Notes: a model not told the origin generated them from the sequence alone. A DNA stretch of 64,000 nt from Spirosoma spitsbergense DSM 19989 (GCF_000374085.1 NZ_KB893543.1:1-64000), one strand, 5' to 3'; positions 8,105 through 17,222 are shown, counted from the first letter of the stretch. Translations and numbers: made by a program.

Positions 8105-8875
8105 TCAGCGGCTTACCGTTTGAGGGGGAACGGTAGCCGATTTTTTCCGAAAATCGCCCTGAGAGAAGTGTTTTTCAATCAGGCAGTACATCAGGATAAA
8201 GAAGTAACGGCTGCCCATCTCCTTGATTTTCAGTTTCGATTCCCCATACTTCCGGTTCGTCCAGCTATTGGGCACTACTTCGTACGTATAGCCCCGAACA
8301 ATCGCTTTCAGGGGTAGTTCGACGGTTAGGTTGAAGTGGGGAGACAGGAATGGTTTGATCCCCTCAATGGTTTCACGCCGGTACAGTTTGAACGCGTTCG
8401 TGGTATCGTTGTATTTGATACCCATCGTCATCCGAACAATGAAGTTGGCGATGCGATTGATAATCTTCTTCAATTCAGGATAGTCAATCACTTTCCCCCC
8501 GTTATCCCAGCGGGAGCCGAATACGGCATCGGTACCGCTTTCCTGCATTTTACGATAGAACTTCACCAAATCTTCCGGGTCGTCGGAAAGGTCGGCCATG
8601 AATACCGCCACACAATCGCCGGAGAAACGCTCTAAACCATACCGCACTGCATACCCAAACCCATTAGGCCCCGGATTAGTGTAATAGACCAGCGTTGGGA
8701 TTTCTGTAGCAGCCAGGTGTTCCAGAACACGCAATGTACCATCCTTTGAGTTATCATTTGTCACACAGATTTCGTGGTCGATTCCGTGTCTAGACAATGT
8801 TTGATAGAGAATACGCAGCGTGGGAGGCAACGACTCTTCCTCGTTGTAGGCGGGTATAACAACGCTTAATTTCAT
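8105..8875 (-). CDS. GT2 glycosyltransferase, dolichol-phosphate-mannose-synthase-like
   Basis: A 256-residue GT-A enzyme with the N-terminal nucleotide-binding strand SVVIPAYNEEESLPPTL and an acidic ADLSDDP motif at 94-100 in the metal-binding position. No C-terminal membrane helices are evident. The DPM1-type subfamily moves a hexose from a nucleotide sugar to a polyprenyl phosphate or grows a glycan. It is the last gene of a leftward cluster that begins with the epimerase at 14701, and it lies 41 bases after the preceding GT2. The sugar specificity cannot be read from the sequence. Confidence 0.88.
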   Translation of the reverse strand: MKLSVVIPAYNEEESLPPTLRILYQTLSRHGIDHEICVTNDNSKDGTLRVLEHLAATEIPTLVYYTNPGPNGFGYAVRYGLERFSGDCVAVFMADLSDDPEDLVKFYRKMQESGTDAVFGSRWDNGGKVIDYPELKKIINRIANFIVRMTMGIKYNDTTNAFKLYRRETIEGIKPFLSPHFNLTVELPLKAIVRGYTYEVVPNSWTNRKYGESKLKIKEMGSRYFFILMYCLIEKHFSQGDFRKKSATVPPQTVSR

Positions 8876-8916
8876 AGAGGATCATATGCGGGCCGTCCCG
8901 CTATTAGGGTGAATGA

Positions 8917-9873
8917 CTACCGATAGGGCAACAGGCGCAGGGTACTGTATAGTTTAGCTACCGGCTCCGGCACAATATACTTTCTAATGACATCTTTGGC
9001 AGCACGCCAACCGGGTTTTGCCATGTAGAGGTACTTCATGGCAATCTGCGCCCTCCGGAAATAACTCCCTTCAAACTGTTTGGCATCGAGCATCATCCGG
9101 TAATAACGGGCCATATTCCGGCGCAGAACGGTGTCGTACCGATAGTTAAGTTCCTGATTGATGTCACTATACATCTGAATACGATTGCGCAGAAAAACCT
9201 CGTTCTGATAGTTATCGTGAAAACTGGCTCCCGCACTGTTCTTCCGGTATACCGACATCACGTCGGGAATGTAGCCAATCTTACCCAGTTTGGCCTTCAG
9301 AATCAATCGCGGAATATCACCACTCGACGATTCCCGGAACCAGGCCGGATATTCGCGAATGTTGTTCCGGTACAAGGTACTGGACGTAGCCATAAACCAG
9401 ATTTCATCATCGCCAATCAGATCATCGACCGTATAAAACGGCTTCATGTCCGGTCCATTGAGAACGTGCGACGGACTACCATCCTCATAGGTAATCAGCG
9501 CATTGTGGAAGGTCATGGAGTAATCCGGATGCGCGTCCAGCAGGTCGGCCTGTTTCTGGAGTTTGAACGGATCAGTAAGGTAATCGTCCCCATCTATCAG
9601 CGCGTAATATTCCCCTTTGGCCAGCTTGAGGGTTTCCAGAAAATTGATTCCCCCATTTTTGCCCATGTTGTGCGGGTGCAATACGCCAATGACAAGACCG
9701 GGGTACTGGCGTTCGTATTCCTGAATAATCTCCCGCGTGCCATCCGTTGAGAAATCATCCCCAACTAAAATTTCGATAGGGAACGTAGTCTTTTGCGCCA
9801 GAACACTATCGATAGCCTGCCGAATGAATTTCTTCTGATTATAGGTAATAATCAGTACGCTGACTTTAGGCAT
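8917..9873 (-). CDS. GT2 glycosyltransferase
   Basis: A 318-residue family 2 transferase. Its donor-binding half has SVLIITYNQKKFIRQAIDS at the N-terminus, GDDFSTDGT at 38-46 and the DGDD metal motif at 94-97. The C-terminal third is basic and helix-rich (RAQIAMKYLY, RAAKDVIRKY), suggesting membrane association without spanning segments. The best guess is addition of one sugar of a surface polysaccharide made by the neighbouring genes. A repeat-rich gap of about 135 bases separates it from the upstream oxygenase-like gene, so it may have a processed or separate transcript. Confidence 0.9.
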   Translation of the reverse strand: MPKVSVLIITYNQKKFIRQAIDSVLAQKTTFPIEILVGDDFSTDGTREIIQEYERQYPGLVIGVLHPHNMGKNGGINFLETLKLAKGEYYALIDGDDYLTDPFKLQKQADLLDAHPDYSMTFHNALITYEDGSPSHVLNGPDMKPFYTVDDLIGDDEIWFMATSSTLYRNNIREYPAWFRESSSGDIPRLILKAKLGKIGYIPDVMSVYRKNSAGASFHDNYQNEVFLRNRIQMYSDINQELNYRYDTVLRRNMARYYRMMLDAKQFEGSYFRRAQIAMKYLYMAKPGWRAAKDVIRKYIVPEPVAKLYSTLRLLPYR

Positions 9874-9886
9874 GGGATAAATTTGA

Positions 9887-10007
9887 TGTTTGTAGTTTGA
9901 TCCGGGCCGCCGGTGCGGTTCGTAGTTTGTAGTTCGCGGTGCAGTCTGGGTCGACCTAAAGCCAGTTCAAACCGCACCGCGCAACTATAAACGTCAAACT
10001 ATAAACT
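9887..10007. repeat. Imperfect inverted-repeat element inside the glycan cluster
   Basis: Outer arms GTTTGTAGTTTGA (9888-9900) and TCAAACTATAAAC (9995-10007) pair with one mismatch. Inner arms GGTGCGGTT (9912-9920) and AACCGCACC (9970-9978) pair perfectly. The words GTAGTTTGTAGTT and GCGGTGC recur inside. It resembles a small non-coding dispersed repeat inserted between two co-directional genes, and it could fold in the mRNA as a partial terminator or processing site. Confidence 0.65.
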
Positions 10008-10008
10008 G

Positions 10009-10821
10009 TTAAACCGTCACCTCTTTGGCCGACTGGATTTGTGCCTTCCAGCCCTGAGGTTCGTCTTTTTCGGCGGGTTTGGCCCAGGGGTCGTAAAAGG
10101 GAAGAATAGCCACCCAGCGCCCGGCGGGATCATCCCAGCTAAACCGGTCGGCAAAGCTCGATGGGCTAACCCAGTGGGGTAAATCGTACCGGAACAGAAT
10201 CAGGTCGCCCATGTCCTGGTAGCCTTCCGTTTCTACAATATGATCGTTGATAACGTAACCTGTACCACCCGATGAGTAATCCTTCCCGTACTGATTCAGG
10301 GCCAGAATAGTCCCTACTTTCTGCGGGTTGAGCGGGTGCCAGTGCCGTCCGAAAAAGCTGCCACCCAGTGGGTAATGCGTTACCTGCGGGTGAAAATAAG
10401 ATTGGCCTTTGCGGATCCCGTATTCTTCATTATTACCGGTCAGGCTGTTCCAGAAGGTACGCATCGGCTGGAATACCTGCATCAGCGTCTGCTGGGTTGG
10501 CTCCTCCAGGTCAAGGATAGCATCAAACGTATGGTCGTGAAACAACTGCGGAGCCTGCTGAATTTTGGCAATGTGCAGCCGTTGTTTATGCTGGTTATTG
10601 TCGAACGGATCGAGGGCTTCGGCCAGGGGTGTTTTTAACGCCCAGGCGTGGGTAGCAGCAATCACGCTGCGTAAGGTTTCTTCGGGAATGCCGGTTTTAA
10701 TGATGACTATGTTCGGCTCGTTCACCAGTTTCATCACCTCATCGTACGGAATTTCCGGTACAATCCGGCCATCCTTAAATTCGGCATCAACTTTTATCAG
10801 ATATTTTGCTACTTCTTTCAT
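10009..10821 (-). CDS. Probable 2-oxoglutarate/Fe(II)-type oxygenase, cluster-associated
   Basis: A 270-residue soluble protein. Its second half reads like a double-stranded beta-helix: GRHWHPLNP at 159-166, then LALNQYG, GTGYVINDHIVE and GDLILFRYDLPHWVSP ending near residue 220. His160 or His162 with His216 could be iron ligands, although the classical HxD pair is replaced by HWH. It most resembles phytanoyl-CoA-dioxygenase-type proteins found in polysaccharide loci, where they hydroxylate or otherwise oxidise a sugar or lipid. The fold is inferred by eye and the activity is not established. It lies 72 bases downstream of the hydrolase-like gene in the same leftward cluster. Confidence 0.55.
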   Translation of the reverse strand: MKEVAKYLIKVDAEFKDGRIVPEIPYDEVMKLVNEPNIVIIKTGIPEETLRSVIAATHAWALKTPLAEALDPFDNNQHKQRLHIAKIQQAPQLFHDHTFDAILDLEEPTQQTLMQVFQPMRTFWNSLTGNNEEYGIRKGQSYFHPQVTHYPLGGSFFGRHWHPLNPQKVGTILALNQYGKDYSSGGTGYVINDHIVETEGYQDMGDLILFRYDLPHWVSPSSFADRFSWDDPAGRWVAILPFYDPWAKPAEKDEPQGWKAQIQSAKEVTV

Positions 10822-10893
10822 GATCGTCGTCTTACTGATTTACTACAAAATAGGTGGCTATCTTCATAAAATCCAAATTCCACCGGACTGATC

Positions 10894-11841
10894 TTAATCA
10901 GTTTTAGGTTGCGTAGCGTAACCGAATCCTGACGCACCAAAACCATTACCGTTGTAGAACATAATCCGTTGATTCTGGTGCGGAAAAATATGACAATAAT
11001 CCATCATCATTGAATCCCACCCCTCTTCCGATCGTTCGATACCGGCCAGTTCATCGCGCCGGGTCCAGTTGATGCCATCCTCCGATTCGGCATAGCCAAT
11101 CCGATAACTACGCTGCACATCGGTACGGTAGTTGGTCGCATTCCGGTAGGAAAAATACATTTTGTACAAATTCCCTTCTTTATACACCGTTGGTCGCCCG
11201 ATGGCATCGGTAAATTCATCGTAACTGACACAGACCTGTCCCGTTCGTTTCCAGTCCAGCCCGTCGTGGGATTCGGCGTACTTCACATCATAGAACGGTT
11301 CCGGGTGTCCGTCAATGACTTCAATCTTCGTGCAGGACAGGTACCACATCCGCCAGAGCATCGACCCATCGGCCTGTTCTTCGCGCATGATGCAGGGCTG
11401 CGCCACCCATACCTGATCGAAGATGTACCGGTCCATGAGGGGGCCGGTATATTTCCGCTCAAACGTCAATCCGCCATCCTTGCTGATAGCCAGTCCGATG
11501 GCTAACCGGTAGCTGGCCGTTTCGCTTTTGTTCCAGCCGGTGTAGTACAACCAGATTTCGTCGTCGACGGGTAAGAACCAGGAAGGCATCGTTCCGGTTT
11601 CGTCAAACATACCTACCTCGCCCTTGGTCAGGCAGGCTTTGTCATGTACGTACGTTACCTCCGATAGCTTATCGGGATTCAATTCAACAAAGGAGACCGC
11701 CGATGCACTATTTTCATCGCGGGTGGAGAAATACACCCGTAGCGTATCAGGCATTGGGTAGCCAAACGGAACCTGTGCGTGCGTACGGCTGAATGGCTGA
11801 GTGCCATCGGGTTTGTAGATTAAACCTTGTTTGTTCCACAT
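10894..11841 (-). CDS. Beta-propeller glycosidase-like protein (GH43/GH32-type fold)
   Basis: A 315-residue protein without a signal peptide. It shows repeated blade motifs such as IWLYYTGWNKSE, GLAISKDGGLTF, WRMWYLSCT, VKYAESHDGLDW, YKMYFSYRNA and IGYAESEDGINWTR, giving four to five propeller blades as in GH43, GH32 and GH130 enzymes. Similar cytoplasmic proteins are common in O-antigen and exopolysaccharide clusters, where they may act as transferases, phosphorylases or non-catalytic partners. Catalytic acids cannot be assigned with confidence. Its start lies 11 bases from the stop of the upstream membrane transferase, which suggests co-translation. Confidence 0.75.
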   Translation of the reverse strand: MWNKQGLIYKPDGTQPFSRTHAQVPFGYPMPDTLRVYFSTRDENSASAVSFVELNPDKLSEVTYVHDKACLTKGEVGMFDETGTMPSWFLPVDDEIWLYYTGWNKSETASYRLAIGLAISKDGGLTFERKYTGPLMDRYIFDQVWVAQPCIMREEQADGSMLWRMWYLSCTKIEVIDGHPEPFYDVKYAESHDGLDWKRTGQVCVSYDEFTDAIGRPTVYKEGNLYKMYFSYRNATNYRTDVQRSYRIGYAESEDGINWTRRDELAGIERSEEGWDSMMMDYCHIFPHQNQRIMFYNGNGFGASGFGYATQPKTD

Positions 11842-11852
11842 AAGAAACTAAT

Positions 11853-13553
11853 TTATTGAGCGTGAGCGAGCGGTTTTCCCACGTTTGGAACGCCATTGAT
11901 TCTGTCCTTCCGAACGTAAATACGGGTATCATTCACCAGCCCCATGTATTTATAATGCACTGCCACAAATTGTCCGAGTGGTTTAATCAGTTCATGGCCC
12001 TGCGTTTTTCGGTCATTCATCCAAAGATTCTGGCTCCCAACCGCATCCACAAACACCGGCGGAAAAGAGCGCAGGAAGTCATCGAGGTAGCGCTGCTTGT
12101 AAACGGCCTGCATCGGGTGAGCAAACGCACTCCGAATCGTATGATTTTCGGCAACACCCTGCTGCATATTCGCCTGCACGTAATAATCGCAGCGCCACCC
12201 CCAAACGGCCAGCTTTTCGCCAGGTCTGGCATACTGCCGCACTACCCTGGAAACCGGTGACTGCTGAACAGTCCAACCATTCTGCCCATCGGATGGGTAT
12301 CTGTTGAGAGGAATCTGCTGTCGATGGTTTTGAATAGCCTGCACCCCAAATAAACCAAGGAAAACAGCAGTTGCCCCTACCCCAATCCATCTACTGACAG
12401 ACCCGTTCAGGCTAAGGTGCTGCCACCCGTAGGCCAGACTAAAAAACAGGGGACCGATAATAAAAAACAGGTAGTGTACGTAGCCAGAACCAGTTCGGGT
12501 AATGGCAAACACGGTAGCGATGAATAAAGCGCCGATGAACCCGCTGATTCGCCAAGCGCCCTGGTCATTCCGGATACCACGACGCATCGATGTAATGAAA
12601 CCTACCAGCCAGATACCAAAAATGAGTTTGACCAGCCAGTCGAACTCGCTGCCCCGTTGCAAAAATGTTGGCAGTTGCAGCAAACTCTCCAGTTGATTGG
12701 TATCGCCACCGTATTGAAAATTCCCTTTCAGGTAGTAGGTGACGAAATCATCGTATACACCGTTTGCCGTTGTTAGCAGAACGACAAGTACAGGAAAGAC
12801 CAGGCTGCCCGCACCCAGTATGATTACCCGGCTCACTTTAGCCATCGTGCTTAGTTGGGCCCGGGTCAGTACATCCAGCAATACAAACAGCCCTACCACA
12901 GCGGCTAATGGAATGGCCTGTAGTTTACCAAAAGGAACCATCCCCAGTAATAGACCAATGAGACCAATGCGAACCAGAGAGGGTGTTTTTTGCGGCAGCA
13001 GCGTAGCGTACAGATAATAGCACACACCGAGCAACAGAAGCGCAACCAGTTCGCTGTTGTAGTGCAGGAAATCACCATTCTGGGTCAGGCCCAGCATGAA
13101 CACAAACGGCAATAGTACCAGCGGGGCAACGGACGAACCAAACCACCGGCCTACTACCACAAAAAGCAGCCACAGGTAGCTAGCAACCAGACAAAAAGCC
13201 GTGAGGTGAGCAGTAACGTAATCGAAGGGCAAACCGAAAAGCCCCGGTATAATGAGGAAATAACTATCCAGCGGCCCCCCCGTTGTGCCATCAACCGACC
13301 GGAAGTATACGGGGTCGTGGTACAGAGTAAACGCCTGCGTTATCATCTGGCTCTCGTCCGGATTTATTTCCGCATTGAAGACGATGGTTGAAAGCCGTAA
13401 TAGAAAAAACAAGGCCAGCGACAGTAACCCAACCAGTTTCCAGTCGATAAGCGGTCGCTGAATTAATGACCGGGCGGCCAGCCAGAGCAATGCCCAGCAG
13501 AGCGCATAAACGGGTAACCAATAGGCAATTGGGTATGTATCGAAGTGGGGCAT
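11853..13553 (-). CDS. GT-C membrane glycosyltransferase (ArnT/PMT-like)
   Basis: A 566-residue polytopic protein with about ten to eleven membrane segments in the first 430 residues and a soluble C-terminal domain of about 130 residues. The first periplasmic loop carries NPDESQM at 64-70, whose Asp-Glu pair matches the catalytic metal-binding acid motif of GT39/GT83 enzymes. Such enzymes use polyprenyl-phosphate sugars and act at the outer face of the inner membrane. It follows the epimerase gene by 74 bases in the same direction. The acceptor is presumably the glycan made by this cluster. Confidence 0.85.
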   Translation of the reverse strand: MPHFDTYPIAYWLPVYALCWALLWLAARSLIQRPLIDWKLVGLLSLALFFLLRLSTIVFNAEINPDESQMITQAFTLYHDPVYFRSVDGTTGGPLDSYFLIIPGLFGLPFDYVTAHLTAFCLVASYLWLLFVVVGRWFGSSVAPLVLLPFVFMLGLTQNGDFLHYNSELVALLLLGVCYYLYATLLPQKTPSLVRIGLIGLLLGMVPFGKLQAIPLAAVVGLFVLLDVLTRAQLSTMAKVSRVIILGAGSLVFPVLVVLLTTANGVYDDFVTYYLKGNFQYGGDTNQLESLLQLPTFLQRGSEFDWLVKLIFGIWLVGFITSMRRGIRNDQGAWRISGFIGALFIATVFAITRTGSGYVHYLFFIIGPLFFSLAYGWQHLSLNGSVSRWIGVGATAVFLGLFGVQAIQNHRQQIPLNRYPSDGQNGWTVQQSPVSRVVRQYARPGEKLAVWGWRCDYYVQANMQQGVAENHTIRSAFAHPMQAVYKQRYLDDFLRSFPPVFVDAVGSQNLWMNDRKTQGHELIKPLGQFVAVHYKYMGLVNDTRIYVRKDRINGVPNVGKPLAHAQ

Positions 13554-13627
13554 TCGGAGCGTACAATGGTTCTGAGGTGACTGATTCTCCTGATGAATTC
13601 GCCACCTCAGAATCCAGTAATAACTAC

Positions 13628-14701
13628 TTACTTGGTTACCGCCAATCGGGCCGCCATACTATCATGAATCTGGGCCATCGTTTCCCGAAGGTCGTAGGTC
13701 CAGTTCCAGTCGGGGTAGTGCTGTTTGAATTTCGTCAGGTCAGAAATGTACCAGATATGATCGCCACTGCGGTTCGTTTCCGAATACTGGTAGTTCATTT
13801 TGTTGCCCGATATTTCCTCGCACAGCGCAATGGCCTCGAGCATGGAGCAGTTGGCATACCGGCCACCGCCCGCGTTGTATACTTCACCCGGACGCGGGTT
13901 CTGATAGAAATGCCAGAACATGTTGACCAGGTCCCAACTGTGAATATTATCGCGAACCTGCTTGCCTTTGTACCCGAAAATGGTGTATTGATTGCCCGTG
14001 ATGGCGCATTTCATGAGATACGAGAGGAAGCCGTGCAACTGCGCCCCCGAATGGTTTGGCCCCGTCAGGCAACCTCCCCGGAACACGCCGGTATTCATTC
14101 CGAAATAGCGGCCGTACTCCTGAACCATAATATCAGCCGCTACCTTGGAAGCGCCAAAAACCGAGTGCTTGGTATGGTCGATGCTCATGTGCTCGTCGAT
14201 ACCGTTCTCAAAATAAGGATGGTTCCGGTCAATCTCCCAGCGCGTTTCGGTTTCAATCAATGGCAGAAAATTGGGGTTATCGCCGTATACCTTGTTGGTC
14301 GAGGTGAAGATGAATACCGCTTCGGGACAATGCAGCCGGGTCATTTCGAGCATATTGAGCGTCCCAACGGCATTGACACCAAAATCGGTGAACGGTTCGC
14401 GGGCGGCCCAGTCATGACTAGGTTGGGCAGCGGTATGCAGAACCAGTTTTATATCGGTACCAAACTCCTGGAAAATCACCTCCAGCTGTGATACTTCCCG
14501 AATATCGGCGGCCCGGTGCTGGTAATTTGGGTAAGCTTCAGCCAGACGGTTCCTGTTCCACTCGGTCGAGCCATCGGCGCCAAAGAAATACTGCCGCATG
14601 TTGTTGTCAATCCCGATAATGAGGTCAAACTTATCGGCAAAAAAGGCAACAGCTTCACTCCCAATCAAACCGGCCGAGCCTGTAACTAATGCAATTTTCA
14701 T
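13628..14701 (-). CDS. NAD-dependent sugar epimerase, CDP-paratose 2-epimerase-like
   Basis: A 357-residue short-chain dehydrogenase/reductase-type enzyme. The Rossmann motif [10 protein letters not shown] lies at 7-16, and [13 protein letters not shown] near 132-144 and [16 protein letters not shown] further on are close to the CDP-tyvelose/paratose epimerase pattern. The usual catalytic Tyr-x3-Lys reads Phe182-Gly-Ala-Ser-Lys186, so the tyrosine is phenylalanine while the lysine is kept. I recall the same SxFGASK form in a related subfamily, so it may be a family trait rather than damage. It is the promoter-proximal gene of the leftward cluster and would supply the modified nucleotide sugar. 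Exact substrate unknown. Confidence 0.85.
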   Translation of the reverse strand: MKIALVTGSAGLIGSEAVAFFADKFDLIIGIDNNMRQYFFGADGSTEWNRNRLAEAYPNYQHRAADIREVSQLEVIFQEFGTDIKLVLHTAAQPSHDWAAREPFTDFGVNAVGTLNMLEMTRLHCPEAVFIFTSTNKVYGDNPNFLPLIETETRWEIDRNHPYFENGIDEHMSIDHTKHSVFGASKVAADIMVQEYGRYFGMNTGVFRGGCLTGPNHSGAQLHGFLSYLMKCAITGNQYTIFGYKGKQVRDNIHSWDLVNMFWHFYQNPRPGEVYNAGGGRYANCSMLEAIALCEEISGNKMNYQYSETNRSGDHIWYISDLTKFKQHYPDWNWTYDLRETMAQIHDSMAARLAVTK

Positions 14702-14862
14702 GTCTCTATTTTTGCTTAAAAGCGATTAGCTATTCAAATAGTACTCTTTTATTGAATCAGTACTGTTGAACAAAGTAACGTAAAAATTTACACCTATTAT
14801 AGCCAACGGGTCTATTAGGCGTAGTAACGAAAGGGCTTTTCCAGTAAGCGGTCTCATACTAT

Positions 14863-14904
14863 AAAAGCGATTAACCAGTACGTATGCACTGATTAATCGC
14901 TTTT
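14863..14904 (-). terminator. Terminator of the small lipoprotein gene
   Basis: A 17-bp stem pairs AAAAGCGATTAACCAGT with ACTGATTAATCGCTTTT, with one G-U type mismatch and an 8-base loop. It lies 20 bases beyond the stop codon of the leftward lipoprotein gene. The stem ends in A and T tracts on both strands, so it could act in both directions. Confidence 0.75.
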
Positions 14905-14924
14905 ACATTTTCGATCGATAGACG

Positions 14925-15203
14925 TTATATACCCTGCCCGGACGTGCCAGCGCCAAACAGTTTTTCGCGAATTTTCTGAGTTCTTGCGTCCAGAGCGGGG
15001 TTAGGCGTGTATTGATAGCGTGATTGTACGGCCACCGAATCCCTGCCTAATCCATAAACCTCTTCATCACCAGCACGGTAATCTGAACTATAATCTTCAG
15101 CCCGGTTGTCGGTTTGGCGAACGGTATTGTATTTCTGATAGTCGCAGGATGCCAGTGACAATACTGATACCACCAAAAGACCTATGTTGAGTACGCGTTT
15201 CAT
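14925..15203 (-). CDS. Small lipoprotein, unknown function
   Basis: A 92-residue product with a lipoprotein signal peptide (MKRVLNIGLLVVSVLSLASC, with Cys20 as the lipidation site). The short hydrophilic mature part has Tyr, Arg and Asp runs (SSDYRAGDEEVYG, SRYQYTPNP). No domain is recognised. It is expected to be anchored in the inner or outer membrane facing the periplasm. It is monocistronic, with its own terminator downstream and a gap of about 140 bases to the leftward peptidase gene upstream. Confidence 0.8.
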   Translation of the reverse strand: MKRVLNIGLLVVSVLSLASCDYQKYNTVRQTDNRAEDYSSDYRAGDEEVYGLGRDSVAVQSRYQYTPNPALDARTQKIREKLFGAGTSGQGI

Positions 15204-15340
15204 AGCTACTTAATTACTAATTGATTCGGCAAAAATAAGCAACAGTCTTTAGTCAACCGTATTTAGGCATTAGTTTTTTCTTCATCCGCTGCGTATTTGT
15301 TATAATAAGCTACTTCTATACCCTGTCGGTGGCCACATAG

Positions 15341-17074
15341 CTACTGGTTTAATTGACGGATTTCCTCCGCTACAAAAGCCATTAGTTCCTGTATATGATC
15401 GCGGGAGAAGTCGAACGGTACGTTGGCGGCTGCGTATATCTCACGGATGGGGGCTTTATAACCCATGCTCAACGCGTTTTTGTAACCTGCCAAACCCAAT
15501 GCCGGGTCTCGTCGGTAGTTTCGCCAGACGCCAATGGCTCCTAGCTGCGCAATACCGTACTCAATGTAGTAGAAGGGAACTTCGTACAGATGCAGCTGCC
15601 GCTGCCAGATGTATTCCTTATAAAAAGCGAATCCGTTCCAATCCGTTATGGTATCGGTAAACTGCGTATAAATCCGAAGCCAGTTTTCGCGCCGTTCAGC
15701 ATCTGTATGCGTCGGGTTTTCATAAATCCAGTGCTGAAACTTATCGATGGTCGCTACCCAGGGCAGGGTTTCGATAATAGATTCCAGGTGCTGTAGTTTG
15801 GCCCGGCGCAGTTCGTCGGGATTATCGAAGAATACGTCCCAGTGGTCCATCGACAGGAGTTCCATACTCATAGAAGCCAGTTCGGCCACTTCCATCGGCG
15901 GGTTACGGAATGCTTTCAGGGGTAGTTCGCGGGTCAGGAAGGAATGTACTGCGTGGCCTCCTTCATGTACCATCGTGACCAGGTCGCGCAGGCTGGAGGT
16001 GGCATTCATGAAAATAAACGGTACGCCAATCTCTTCGAGCGGATAATTATAACCGCCGGGCGCTTTCCCTTTCCGCGACTCTAGGTCGAGGTGCCCCATA
16101 GCCCGCATAATCCGAAGGTCATCGCCCAGTTCTTTATCCAGCCGGTCGAAGCATTTAATGGTTTTTTCAAGTAATTCTTCCCCCGTAGCAAATGGTTTCA
16201 ACGGCGGTTGCCCTGCCAGATCTACTTTGCTATCCCAGGGGCGTAGCGGATTTACGCCTAACTTCCTCTTCCGTTCACTAGCCAGTTCGTCCAACAGCGG
16301 AACAACCGCTTCGGCTACCGACTCGTGAAAGTTGACACAATCCTGGGGCGTATAATCGAATCGCCCAAGAGCCGCGAAGGAGTAGTCGCGGAAGTTAGCA
16401 AACCCGGCGTTAACCGCTATCTGATGGCGTAAATCGCGCAATCGGTCGAACAACTGATCCAGCGCTTTATGGTCCTGATACCGCCGTTCCCATATTTTGC
16501 GCCAGGCATCCTCCCGTACTGCCCGATCGGTGGATTGCAACCGGTCGCTGGCTTCGGGTAGGGTCACCTCCCGGCCCTCAATGTTTACCGTCATGGCCCC
16601 GGCAATGGCTCCATACTTGCGCTCTTCGGTCTGCAATTCAGTTTGCAGCGGTATATTTTCTTCGCGGAAGATCTCGATGGCTTTCTTCATACCCCGCACC
16701 ATTACCTCATACCCTTCATCAGTCAACTCACTGATATACGGACTATTTACAGCTTTCAGGTCCAGGTCGTTGCCGTAGGCAGTCATGGGGGGTTGAATCT
16801 CCGCAATAAAGAAATTCAGGTTGTTCACCAGTTCCTGGTTGGCCGTATCGCAGGTCATACGAATGTACCGCCAGGCAAAATCCTCCGACAGATAGGACTC
16901 CAGCTCACTACGGTCCATAAGCCACTGCTTCAGTTCGTCGGCGGTATTGATGGGGCGGTTCAGTAATTCGTCGTAAAACGGTTTTACATCATCCCAACTC
17001 TGTAGAGTCATGACTTCGCCAATGAACAGGCGAGCCGGGCGGGTAGGTACAATTATTGTTTCGTTTGATGTCAT
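15341..17074 (-). CDS. M3-family oligoendopeptidase (PepF-like)
   Basis: A 577-residue zinc metallopeptidase that cleaves short peptides in the cytoplasm; no signal peptide is seen. The active site HEGGH lies at 370-374, with the third zinc ligand probably Glu398 in MEVAELASMS. The N-terminal helical lobe (about 30-210) and the C-terminal stretch with YYIEYGIAQLGAIG are typical of M3 oligoendopeptidases. Translation may start at the first Met or at Met22 (MTLQSWDDVK), where family similarity seems to begin. The gene diverges from blaI-like 17223, and its upstream region includes the twin palindrome, so both could respond to the same repressor. Confidence 0.92.
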   Translation of the reverse strand: MTSNETIIVPTRPARLFIGEVMTLQSWDDVKPFYDELLNRPINTADELKQWLMDRSELESYLSEDFAWRYIRMTCDTANQELVNNLNFFIAEIQPPMTAYGNDLDLKAVNSPYISELTDEGYEVMVRGMKKAIEIFREENIPLQTELQTEERKYGAIAGAMTVNIEGREVTLPEASDRLQSTDRAVREDAWRKIWERRYQDHKALDQLFDRLRDLRHQIAVNAGFANFRDYSFAALGRFDYTPQDCVNFHESVAEAVVPLLDELASERKRKLGVNPLRPWDSKVDLAGQPPLKPFATGEELLEKTIKCFDRLDKELGDDLRIMRAMGHLDLESRKGKAPGGYNYPLEEIGVPFIFMNATSSLRDLVTMVHEGGHAVHSFLTRELPLKAFRNPPMEVAELASMSMELLSMDHWDVFFDNPDELRRAKLQHLESIIETLPWVATIDKFQHWIYENPTHTDAERRENWLRIYTQFTDTITDWNGFAFYKEYIWQRQLHLYEVPFYYIEYGIAQLGAIGVWRNYRRDPALGLAGYKNALSMGYKAPIREIYAAANVPFDFSRDHIQELMAFVAEEIRQLNQ

Positions 17075-17153
17075 CGGTAGTACAGGTTTCGGCCCGTTTT
17101 AAAGAGAGAAAACGGAGATTAGCCGGTAGTAACTTAATCCCGTTTGACACTTT

Positions 17154-17217
17154 TTTGTTCACACATTTGCATCTACGAATAATTTCGTATATGTTTACTA
17201 CGAAATTATTCGTAGAT
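17154..17217 (+). promoter_or_regulatory. Twin palindromic operator with embedded promoter of the BlaI/M56 pair
   Basis: Two 16-bp palindromes of form TACGAA-N4-TTCGTA lie at 17174-17189 and 17199-17214, centred 25 bases apart. Together they form a perfect 19-bp inverted repeat (17171-17189 with 17199-17217). TTTG at 17154-17157 and TAATTTCG at 17180-17187 are a plausible -33/-7 pair, so operator 1 covers the -7 box. The second palindrome ends eight bases before the ATG. Two dimer sites over a promoter are typical of BlaI/MecI autoregulation. Confidence 0.75.
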
Positions 17218-17222
17218 GAATT

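Noticed and set aside
7742-8317. 191-residue plus-strand frame
   Set aside because: It crosses the small membrane protein gene in another frame and enters the GT2 gene antisense; no recognisable sequence.
13466-14491. 341-residue frame on the plus strand
   Set aside because: It is antisense to the epimerase and the start of the GT-C gene, which both have clear motifs; the frame shows no domain.
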